Source: Kriegella aquimaris
Lineage (GTDB): Bacteria > Bacteroidota > Bacteroidia > Flavobacteriales > Flavobacteriaceae
DNA length: 64,000 nucleotides
Direction of reading: 5' to 3'
NCBI RefSeq assembly: GCF_900103215.1
Contig: NZ_FNGV01000006.1
Coordinates: forward strand, 217,722-281,721
Position numbers and translations under genes: made by a program. Positions 45,045 to 52,643 of this stretch are shown one piece after another (the first letter of the stretch is position 1; each line of letters starts with the position of its first letter). Under the pieces are notes generated by a model. It had not been told where the DNA came from. It was given only the letters and a program-made list of their open reading frames with translations, and searched no databases.

Positions 45045-46667
45045 TTATTTGGCCCTATTCTTATATATATCAATATAGCGTTGGTCTAATGCCGAAGAAT
45101 CTTTGTATTTCTTCCGAAGTTCGTCCAATTCTGTGTGTAGCCTTTCTACCACTGACGCATATTCCGGATCGTTGTACACATTGTTCATTTCGTTTGGATC
45201 TTTCTTACGATCATAGAGTTCCCATTCATCTACATCATAATAAAAATGGACCAATTTGTATTCTTTGGTTACGATACCATAATGCCGCTTGACCATATGC
45301 ACGCTTGGGTACTCGTAGTAATGGTAGTAAACAGCTTCACGGTCCCATTGATCGTCTTGTCCTTTCAAAAGCGGCATAAGACTTTCACCTTGCATATCAT
45401 CAGGGGCTTCGATTTGTGCCGCCTCTAAAAAAGTTTGTGCAAAATCGAGGTTCTGTACCATTTCTTCGTTGGTGGTGCCCGCCTTGATTTCGTTGGGCCA
45501 GCGAATCAATAATGGTGTTTTGAAAGACTCGTCATAAATAAATCGTTTATCGAACCAACCGTGCTCACCGAGATAAAAGCCTTGATCGGAAGTGTATACG
45601 ACAATCGTATTCTCGGCCAATCCGCTTTCATCCAAATAATCTAAAAATCGTCCTACATTATCATCGACCGAAGAGATGCTACCCAAATAATCTTGCATGT
45701 ACCGCTGGTATTTCCAAATCATTTTTTCTTTATCGGTCATCGAAGGCCATCTGGTCTTGAAATCTTGATTGATAGAATCTAAAATTACTTTGTACGCGCT
45801 TTTTTGTTCTTCGGTACCTCTGTTGAATTCATTGTACACGCTGGCTTGTAGTTGTTCTACTTTGGGTTCTACACCTCCCATGGCTTCGATAGTCTCAGGC
45901 CATATTTTACTGTCGTGTCCATATTGCATATGAGTCAACAGATTCATTTCCGCAGTCTTGGCAGCAGTACCCCTATTCTCATAGTTGTCAAAAAGCGTTT
46001 CGGGCAGGGGAAAGGTTTTTTTTGAAAATTCCCTGAATTTGTCTGGTCTAGGCCACCAAGGTCTGTGGGGCGCTTTGTGAAGGTATGCCAGCATAAACGG
46101 CTTATCGGGATCTCGTTGTTTATCTAACCATTTGATACTTAAATCGGTAATGATATCTGTTACATAACCTGTAATTGTGGTATCTCCGTTTTTGGTTATA
46201 AAGTCGGGATTGATGTAATGTCCTTGGCCGGGTAAAATCATAAATTCATCTACACCTTTGGGGCTATTTCCGAAATGTAGTTTTCCGAACATGGCGGTTT
46301 GGTAGCCCGCTTTTTTGAATAGCTGGGGAAAGGTCACCTGTGTCGTGTCGAAAGGTGTGTGATTGTCTATCTTGCCATTGATGTGCGTATGTTTTCCCGT
46401 AAGGATGGTTGCCCTAGATGGGGCACAAATTGAATTGGTCACACAGGCATTGGTAAAACGCATTCCTTCGTTTGCAATTCTGTCTATATTCGGAGTGTTG
46501 ATCAATCGATCGTCGTAGGCACTGATAGCTTGATACGCATGGTCGTCAGACATGATAAAGACAATATTCGGTCTTTGTTTTGTGGGCGCCTCTTTCTCCT
46601 TTTGTTCACATCCGAAAATGGCCAATACGGTAACTGATAAAAATAAAAAGTTAAGTTTCGTTCTCAT
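45045..46667 (-). CDS. S1-family sulfatase lipoprotein
   Basis: 540 residues. Lipobox A-I-F-G-C anchors the protein (Cys20). The type I sulfatase signature C-A-P-S-R at 81-85 provides Cys81, to be converted to formylglycine by a maturase encoded elsewhere. Metal ligands D-D near residues 41-42 (MSDDHAYQ), then GKLHFG, TSDQGFYLGEHGW and the C-terminal RKDPNEMNNVYNDP are typical. Such enzymes remove sulfate esters from algal or host polysaccharides. The linkage cannot be assigned from sequence. A ROK kinase gene lies 85 bp upstream in the same direction. Confidence 0.92.
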   Translation of the reverse strand: MRTKLNFLFLSVTVLAIFGCEQKEKEAPTKQRPNIVFIMSDDHAYQAISAYDDRLINTPNIDRIANEGMRFTNACVTNSICAPSRATILTGKHTHINGKIDNHTPFDTTQVTFPQLFKKAGYQTAMFGKLHFGNSPKGVDEFMILPGQGHYINPDFITKNGDTTITGYVTDIITDLSIKWLDKQRDPDKPFMLAYLHKAPHRPWWPRPDKFREFSKKTFPLPETLFDNYENRGTAAKTAEMNLLTHMQYGHDSKIWPETIEAMGGVEPKVEQLQASVYNEFNRGTEEQKSAYKVILDSINQDFKTRWPSMTDKEKMIWKYQRYMQDYLGSISSVDDNVGRFLDYLDESGLAENTIVVYTSDQGFYLGEHGWFDKRFIYDESFKTPLLIRWPNEIKAGTTNEEMVQNLDFAQTFLEAAQIEAPDDMQGESLMPLLKGQDDQWDREAVYYHYYEYPSVHMVKRHYGIVTKEYKLVHFYYDVDEWELYDRKKDPNEMNNVYNDPEYASVVERLHTELDELRKKYKDSSALDQRYIDIYKNRAK

Positions 46668-46752
46668 TCGATGTTACTTTTTTAAGGTTTTGAATGTTGG
46701 TTTAAATTTCAGGGATTTAAATAATTCTGTCATTGTTTTTCAAATATAGCTA

Positions 46753-47862
46753 TTACGTGTGTAACTTTTTTAAGGCATATGCATAAGCTCCAAGTGCTAT
46801 CATAGCTGCCGTATCGTTTTTAGATACACCAACGCCAGTTCGTAGCATTGAATCGTAGGTTATTTTTTTATCGGTATTGGGTATTGCAATTTCCTTTTGG
46901 TTTCCCTCCAGTAGCTTTTGTTTCTGCTCTGGGTCTTCCAAGTTGAAAACCTGTTGGGGCAATCGCACCGCGGTATTACCGTCGGCCAATTGAAATTTTG
47001 ATTGCATTTGTTGAAACATTGCGGGAGCGAAAAGGTCGAATGCAGCTGAAACACCTCCCCCTAGAACAACTACGCCGTCGATAATAGCAACTAAGGTTGC
47101 CAGGGCCTCGCCTAATACGGTGCCAAAATCATTGAAGGTAGCCATAGCCGCTTCTTGATTGCCTGGGGCTTTTCTTTTGGCGATATGGTAAATGTCGGCG
47201 GGCATGCCAACTTTCTCTAATGGTGTGCCTGCCTTTAATGCGTAGCTTCTCCGTATTCCCTCACGGCTGAGGTGCTCTTCAACATAAGAATCTGCATTAA
47301 TAAAGTCGCGTAACAACCACCCTTCTCCTCCATTTGAATTATCACCTGTAATAATTTGGTTATTGCTCACTAGTCCCACGCCAAAACCGGTTCCAAGGGT
47401 TATGCCAATCAGATTTTTGAACCTTTTTAGATTATTGGCTTTCTTTAGGCTGTCGTTCAATTCGGGTAACAGACCACTAAGTGCTTCCCCGTAGGTAAAT
47501 AGATTACCGTCATTATTAATGTATACAGGAATATTAAAGTGATGCTCAAGCATGGGGCCAAGTGCAACACCCCCTCTGAAGGCAGATAAATTGGGTAAAT
47601 CTCCAATAATACCCCTAGGGTAATCTGCCGGGCCGGGAAATGCGAAACTAATGGCAGCCGGAGTGGTAGGTAGGGCTTTTTTCACCAATTCAAAACCCGA
47701 GGTGATAGATTCAAGGCATTTTGCCAAATCGTGCGAATTGGGTTCAAGTCTTATGGGTTCGATTATCGGCTTATTTTCTTGTATGGCCGAGAATATGAAA
47801 TTGGTTCCTCCGGCATCAAGGGTCATTACAATACTCGGGTCTTTACTTTCCATATTTTTCAT
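46753..47862 (-). CDS. ROK-family sugar kinase
   Basis: 369 residues from ATG 47862 (frame open from 47916; ATG 47853 is also possible). The ASKHA phosphate motif is LDAGGTN near the start; the substrate motif NNDGN (YINNDGNLFTYGEA) and ITLGTGFGVG are conserved. The usual ROK zinc-binding cysteine cluster is absent, where the sequence reads NSNGGEGWLLRDF instead. Probably a glucokinase or N-acetylhexosamine kinase; it lies behind the sulfatase on the same strand and may serve the sugars that enzyme helps to release. Confidence 0.87.
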   Translation of the reverse strand: MKNMESKDPSIVMTLDAGGTNFIFSAIQENKPIIEPIRLEPNSHDLAKCLESITSGFELVKKALPTTPAAISFAFPGPADYPRGIIGDLPNLSAFRGGVALGPMLEHHFNIPVYINNDGNLFTYGEALSGLLPELNDSLKKANNLKRFKNLIGITLGTGFGVGLVSNNQIITGDNSNGGEGWLLRDFINADSYVEEHLSREGIRRSYALKAGTPLEKVGMPADIYHIAKRKAPGNQEAAMATFNDFGTVLGEALATLVAIIDGVVVLGGGVSAAFDLFAPAMFQQMQSKFQLADGNTAVRLPQQVFNLEDPEQKQKLLEGNQKEIAIPNTDKKITYDSMLRTGVGVSKNDTAAMIALGAYAYALKKLHT

Positions 47863-47916
47863 TAAGTAGGGGAGTTCGCTTTTGGTTGTATCAATACATA
47901 TAATAAATTGGTTCAA

Positions 47917-48343
47917 TCAATACTTTGAAAGGGCATTGCATTTTAATGTTTCCGTCAGTTAAAAGCCAAATATGCCATTCGTGTTGTAATATACAAATGA
48001 TTGTGTATTTGCCATAGTCACTAAAAGGATTATGGTGATTGCGTGTTTAATTTTGAATGAGTTTTAGTTACTTCAGCCAATGAATATTCTTTGTTCATTT
48101 AGATAATTTTTGATGAATTTATGCTTTGTGTATAAAAACTATTGATTCTAAGTGATGATGTTTTAAATTTATCGCAGTTTTGGTGTCGCGATTGAAAATG
48201 GGTTACATCCATGCAATGCTCGTGCTTCTAAAATGTTTTATGTAAGTAAAACCTTTTTTTAAAAAAGAGCGTATTGCGGCAAGATTAGATGTTTTTGCGT
48301 CTATTCTTCCGAAGAAATAATCTTATCCTTGATCCTAAAATAT
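47917..48343. other. 427-bp AT-rich noncoding stretch
   Basis: Between divergent ROK and small-membrane-protein genes. I see no coding frame, terminator or clear promoter element. Confidence 0.4.
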
Positions 48344-48526
48344 ATGGATATGAAAGTTTCATCATTAATCGGAATGGCCTCTGCCGTTGTTAGAAGCAAA
48401 AAGTTTAAAATCGTATTGGTCGGATTGCAATTGGGTTTTTTGACTATGAAGTACCTTTCGGAGAAAAAAGGGAAACCCGCTTCGAAGAAAAAGAAGAAAA
48501 AGAAAAAATTGTTGATAGGAAACTAA
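48344..48526 (+). CDS. Small lysine-tailed membrane protein
   Basis: 60 residues from ATG 48344: one hydrophobic segment (about 18-34, KIVLVGLQLGFLTMKYL) and a C-terminal run of lysines (ASKKKKKKKKLLIGN). It is coded 19 bp upstream of the DUF808 gene. The coding signal is weak because of size, but the spacing, direction and clean membrane-plus-basic layout suggest a real small protein. Function unknown. Confidence 0.5.
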   Translation: MDMKVSSLIGMASAVVRSKKFKIVLVGLQLGFLTMKYLSEKKGKPASKKKKKKKKLLIGN

Positions 48527-48545
48527 TAATAGATAACAACATACT

Positions 48546-49421
48546 ATGGCATCAGGATTTTTTGCGCTACTAGACGACATAGCTAGTTTGATGGACGATG
48601 TGGGGGCGATGAGTAAGATTGCCGGTAAAAAAACCGCTGGTATTTTAGGTGATGATTTGGCGGTAAATGCCGAAAAAGCTTCAGGTTTTATTGCATCGCG
48701 GGAAATTCCAGTATTGTGGGCCATCTCCAAAGGATCCTTGCTCAATAAAGTTATAATTCTACCCATAGCCTTTCTTCTGAGTGCCTTCTTACCATGGGCG
48801 GTCATCGTAATATTGGTATTGGGAGGATTGTATCTCGCTTACGAGGGGGCGGAGAAAATCTATGAATTTTTTGTACCTCATGAGCATTCGGTCATTGCGG
48901 CCCAAGCACCTAAAATGACCAAAGAAGAGATATTGACTTTGGAAAAGGAAAAAATAAAATCTGCTATTGTAACTGACTTTATACTTTCCATTGAAATTGT
49001 GATTATTGCCCTTGGTACGGTTGTAAATGAACCTATCTCTACCCAAATTTTTGTGGTATCGATTATTGCCTTATTGGCGACAGTTGGGGTGTATGGTATC
49101 GTTGCCTTGATTGTACGAATGGATGATTTTGGAGTCTACCTTATTCGGTTGAATGAAAGAGATAATAGTATCTCCGATTTTTTTGGAAAAATGCTTGTGG
49201 GCGCATTACCTTGGGTCATTAAAAGTTTATCGGTAATCGGAACTATCGCTTTGATTTTAGTCGCCGGTGGCATTTTTGTGCACAATCTTGATTTTCTACA
49301 CGATTGGCTCCATGGAATACCGAGTATTTTGGGTGAGTTTCTCACAGGTTTGGTGGTTGGTTTTATCTGCCTTTTTGCAGTAATGTTATTTAAAGGTATT
49401 TGGAAAAAAATCGCCCGTTAA
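48546..49421 (+). CDS. DUF808 (YedI-like) inner-membrane protein
   Basis: 291 residues. The opening MASGFFALLDDIASLMDDV and GKKTAGILGDDLAVNAEKASGF are diagnostic of DUF808. Five or six membrane helices follow (about 68-90, 140-157, 164-182, 216-240, 263-285). Function unknown in all organisms I know of. Confidence 0.93.
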   Translation: MASGFFALLDDIASLMDDVGAMSKIAGKKTAGILGDDLAVNAEKASGFIASREIPVLWAISKGSLLNKVIILPIAFLLSAFLPWAVIVILVLGGLYLAYEGAEKIYEFFVPHEHSVIAAQAPKMTKEEILTLEKEKIKSAIVTDFILSIEIVIIALGTVVNEPISTQIFVVSIIALLATVGVYGIVALIVRMDDFGVYLIRLNERDNSISDFFGKMLVGALPWVIKSLSVIGTIALILVAGGIFVHNLDFLHDWLHGIPSILGEFLTGLVVGFICLFAVMLFKGIWKKIAR

Positions 49422-49831
49422 TCGGCGTGGCCCTAAATCAAAAAAATCTAACATATTAGGGAAACCAGAACCTTATTATAAACCTCTCAGTGGTCAAGGT
49501 CTCGTGCTTGACTACCCATTGGAAGGTATTTAGAAATGTTTTTTTATAATGATGCTTCAGTAATAAATACCCATTCTTCATACAATTCATTTGAATGACA
49601 AAAGATTTGGCAATTGTAGATAGTTGCCACAGGCGGTGCTTTGGTGTAAATATCGTAATTGAATGTAGTTATGTGCCGATAATTTGTTTATTTTTCTACA
49701 ATTTTATTACAGATATGGTAATTGAGAAAGGATTTTGCGTGGGACTATCCTTTCTGATTTCGATATTTTCAAGTCCTTTTGGTATTTTGGACCAGGACAT
49801 TAATGGCTTTTAATTTATAATAGTAAGAACT
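49422..49831. other. 410-bp noncoding stretch before GMC gene
   Basis: An open frame of 72 codons at 49595-49813 has no recognisable protein character and is probably chance. Nothing else was supported. Confidence 0.4.
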
Positions 49832-51553
49832 ATGCAGATAAAGGAATCCTCCGAAGTATATGATGTCATTATAGTAGGTTCTGGTGCGGGTGGTGGTATG
49901 GCGACCAAGCAACTGGCCGATGCGGGTTTAAATGTGGCGGTCGTAGAAGCCGGTCCTTTTTTCGATCCCAAAGACCCGAAAACCATGACGCAGTTAAAAT
50001 GGCCTTATGAATCTCCTCGAAGGGGAGCCAGAACGGATCGCGCCTTTGGTGAATTCGACATGGCCTATGGAGGTTGGGAAATTGAGGGCGAACCCTATAC
50101 GCGCGAAGAAGGAACAGAGTTTGATTGGTTTCGATCACATATGTTGGGAGGTCGTACCAACCACTGGGGTCGCATTTCATTGCGTTTTGGCCCTAAAGAT
50201 TTTAAGGGAAAGGATAGGGATGGTCATGGTGAAAACTGGCCCATTAGCTACGATGACGTAAAACCGTATTATGATAAGGTTGATAAATTGATTGGGGTTT
50301 TTGGTACCAATGAAGGGTTGGAAGATGATCCCGATGGTTTTTTCCTTCCGCCTCCAAAACCAAGGTTACACGAACTATTTTATATTCAAGGAGCCAAGAA
50401 AACGGGTATTCCCGTATTTCCTGCTCGAAAATCGATTCTTACCAAACGAATCAACAATGAAAGAGGAGTATGCTTTTATTGTAGACAATGCAGCCGCTCT
50501 TGTTCGGTATACGCCGATTTTTCATCAGGTAGTTGTTTGATTTTCCCTGCCCAACAAAATGGGGGGCGTGTCAAAATTTTTGTCAATTCGGTGGTCCGCG
50601 AAGTAACCACGAACGAAGAGGGTAGGGCAACAGGTGTTTCCTATATCAGTAAAGAGGATAGAAAAGAATATAAATTAAAAGGTAAGGTGGTCGTGCTTGC
50701 GGCCTCGGCCTGCAGTTCTGCACGTATTCTATTGAACAGCAAAAGCAAACAGCACCCTAACGGGCTGGGAAATAGCAGCGATTTGGTGGGTAAATACCTG
50801 CATGATTCGACAGGGGCCAGCAAAGCGGGGTTTATTCCCGCATTAATGAACCGGAAGGTTTCTTATAATGAAGATGGCGTAAATGGTATGCACGTGTATT
50901 CCCCATGGTGGGGCGATAATTCGAAGCTGAATTTTCCTCGGGGGTACCATATTGAGCTCGGTGGGGGTATGGGAATGCCGAATTATGGATTTGCCATGAA
51001 TACTAATGAATTCAATAAATTTTTCGGATTGAAAGTAGGTGGTTACGGAGAAAGTCTTCGGTCGGATGTAAAGAAATACTATGGTTCTGTAATTGGTATG
51101 GCTGGCAGGGGCGAGGCGATAGCCCGTAAGGACAATTTTTGCGAAATCGACCCGACAACTGTTGACCAATTTGGTATTCCGGTATTGAAGTTCAATTACA
51201 AGTGGTCCGATTTTGAAATCAACCAAGCAAAGCACATGCAAGATACCTTTGAGGAAATTATACATAATATGGGTGGTGAACCCATAAGTGAGACGCCCTC
51301 AAAAGAAAACCATTATGGTCTCGAGGCCCCAGGAAGGATTATCCACGAGGTCGGTACTACACGGATGGGAGATGATCCCAAGACTTCGGTCACCAATAGG
51401 TTCCAACAACTGCACGATGCCAACAACGTTTTTATTACCGATGCAGGCCCATTTGTGTCGCAGGGAGATAAAAACTGTACGTGGACAATCTTGGCGCTTT
51501 CATGGCGGGCCAGCGATTATATTATCGAACAATTGAAGCAACAAAATATCTAA
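49832..51553 (+). CDS. GMC-family oxidoreductase with cysteine cluster
   Basis: 573 residues. FAD-binding GSGAGGG near residue 17, LGGRTNHWGR, a GMC C-terminal domain with VGTTRMGDDP and the final ITDAGPFVSQGDKNCTW. Cysteines 214, 217, 220 and 224 (C-x2-C-x2-C-x3-C, FYCRQCSRSC) match the position where FAD-dependent glucose/gluconate dehydrogenases hold an iron-sulfur cluster. No signal peptide is evident and no small or cytochrome subunit gene is adjacent. Probable sugar or polyol dehydrogenase; substrate unknown. Confidence 0.9.
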   Translation: MQIKESSEVYDVIIVGSGAGGGMATKQLADAGLNVAVVEAGPFFDPKDPKTMTQLKWPYESPRRGARTDRAFGEFDMAYGGWEIEGEPYTREEGTEFDWFRSHMLGGRTNHWGRISLRFGPKDFKGKDRDGHGENWPISYDDVKPYYDKVDKLIGVFGTNEGLEDDPDGFFLPPPKPRLHELFYIQGAKKTGIPVFPARKSILTKRINNERGVCFYCRQCSRSCSVYADFSSGSCLIFPAQQNGGRVKIFVNSVVREVTTNEEGRATGVSYISKEDRKEYKLKGKVVVLAASACSSARILLNSKSKQHPNGLGNSSDLVGKYLHDSTGASKAGFIPALMNRKVSYNEDGVNGMHVYSPWWGDNSKLNFPRGYHIELGGGMGMPNYGFAMNTNEFNKFFGLKVGGYGESLRSDVKKYYGSVIGMAGRGEAIARKDNFCEIDPTTVDQFGIPVLKFNYKWSDFEINQAKHMQDTFEEIIHNMGGEPISETPSKENHYGLEAPGRIIHEVGTTRMGDDPKTSVTNRFQQLHDANNVFITDAGPFVSQGDKNCTWTILALSWRASDYIIEQLKQQNI

Positions 51554-51641
51554 GGCCTGTTAATTCTCGAGTATTTTTTTAGCCGTAGTTTTTTAATAAG
51601 TAAATACAGAGGAAACGGAGCCGCGCAAGTGATATAAAACA

Positions 51642-51676
51642 AAAAGCAGTTACAATATTTTGTAACTGCTTTTTTC
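51642..51676 (+). terminator. Intrinsic terminator after GMC oxidoreductase
   Basis: A 14-bp stem (51642-51655 with 51660-51673), loop TATT, then a T run ending before CGG. Confidence 0.85.
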
Positions 51677-51727
51677 GGTTTAGGCCGGTTATAAAAGGCT
51701 TTGGGCCTCTTGTTGTTCCGCAAAACA

Positions 51728-51765
51728 AAAAAAGTCCATGTGCTGAACCGGCATAAGGACTTTTT
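51728..51765 (-). terminator. Hairpin behind the pseudo-tRNA
   Basis: AAAAAGTCC (51728-51736 region) pairs with GGACTTTTT (51757-51765), with further pairs CATGTGC/GCATAAG inside. On the minus strand it follows the tRNA-Arg-like remnant by about 10 bases and looks like that gene's old terminator. Confidence 0.6.
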
Positions 51766-51773
51766 GCTTTAAG

Positions 51774-51839
51774 TGATTCTGACAAGATTCAAACTTGTAA
51801 CCTTCTGATTCGTAGTCATACAAAAGATTGGTGCGAATC
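51774..51839 (-). pseudogene. Decayed tRNA-Arg (ACG)-like sequence
   Basis: On the minus strand the segment contains anticodon arm TATGA-CTACGAA-TCAGA (anticodon ACG), T arm ACAAG-TTTGAAT-CTTGT and acceptor 3' strand CAGAATC plus A. The 5' acceptor strand GATTCGC pairs with the 3' strand in five of seven positions, and only 12 bases remain where position 8 to the D arm should be. The T loop has TTTGAAT instead of TTCGAAT. I read it as a non-functional remnant, perhaps left by an integration event. Confidence 0.55.
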
Positions 51840-51989
51840 ATTTCCTTAGAGAATATATTGATTGAAATCATATAAAAAAATGATTAAAAAACTGTCAGGC
51901 TGATATAGGTCATTTTACAAGATATATGGGAGTCGTACTTTCGGGATATCAATAAAACAAATGATTGTTTAACCTAAAAAAGATAAGTT

Positions 51990-52584
51990 ATGCCGCTAGT
52001 AAAATTTAGAAGAAGACCTTTCGGAAATAGGTTCACACAAGATTTTTTCAATTTGCATGGTTTTTTTTGATGGCTGTATGTTGAAAAAAGGCGCCGTAAA
52101 CAACCCTTTGTGGAACGGAAAGACTATGGAACTTGCCCCGAACATCAATAAAACCGACGATAATTTTGAAATCGAACTTACCGCTCCCGGTATTGTTAAA
52201 AAAGATTTTATTCTAACCATCGAAGATGGTTGTCTTAACATTACGGCCGAAAAGGAAAGCTCGGAAGAGGAAAATTATGAGAACTATACACGTAGTGAAT
52301 GCAGCTACAACTCCTTCGAGCGGTCGTTGCATTTGCCCGAAAGCGTAAAAGAAGAAGAAATCAAGGCCAAGTACAGCAGTGGTGTTCTGAGCTTTAAATT
52401 TTCCAAAAAGGAAGTGTCCAAAAAGCGACCACCAAAAGTAATTGAGGTATCACAATGCTTTTTTAAAGATTTAGCTTTTTCAAAATGCCCTTCAACTACG
52501 GCCCAAATGTATCCAACTAAAGCGGTTTGGTTGGGGTATTGTTATTCCCTCATCTATCATTCCGAGGAAGGAGTAATTTCTTAG
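51990..52584 (+). pseudogene. Hsp20-family small heat-shock protein, frameshifted
   Basis: ATG 51990 opens a typical Hsp20 N-terminus (PLVKFRRRPFGNRF then DFFNLHGFF) that stops at TGA 52068-52070. Removing one T from the T8 run at 52061-52068 restores one frame into the alpha-crystallin domain (NFEIELTAPGIVKKDFILTI, ITAEKESSEEEN, ERSLHLPESV, IKAKYSSGVLSFKF) coded to 52584. The domain is complete, but after KVIEVS, where such proteins normally end, about 43 unrelated residues follow, as if the original stop were lost. Slippage in the T run could still give some full protein. A cytoplasmic holdase chaperone in origin. It lies beside an intact cation ATPase. Confidence 0.75.
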
Positions 52585-52643
52585 TCCATAGATCCGAAGT
52601 CAGCTACTAAAACACGACTTGCATAACAAATATTACCTTTTCT

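Noticed and set aside
46741..46748. TATATTTG as a sulfatase promoter -7 box on the minus strand
   Set aside because: No TTG at the right distance; left out as unsupported.
49595..49813. Open frame of 72 codons upstream of the GMC gene
   Set aside because: No recognisable domain and random-looking composition; hydrophobic parts reflect AT-rich sequence.
51579..51871. Overlapping minus-strand small frames after the GMC gene
   Set aside because: They run through two hairpins and the pseudo-tRNA, so they are probably read-throughs of noncoding elements.
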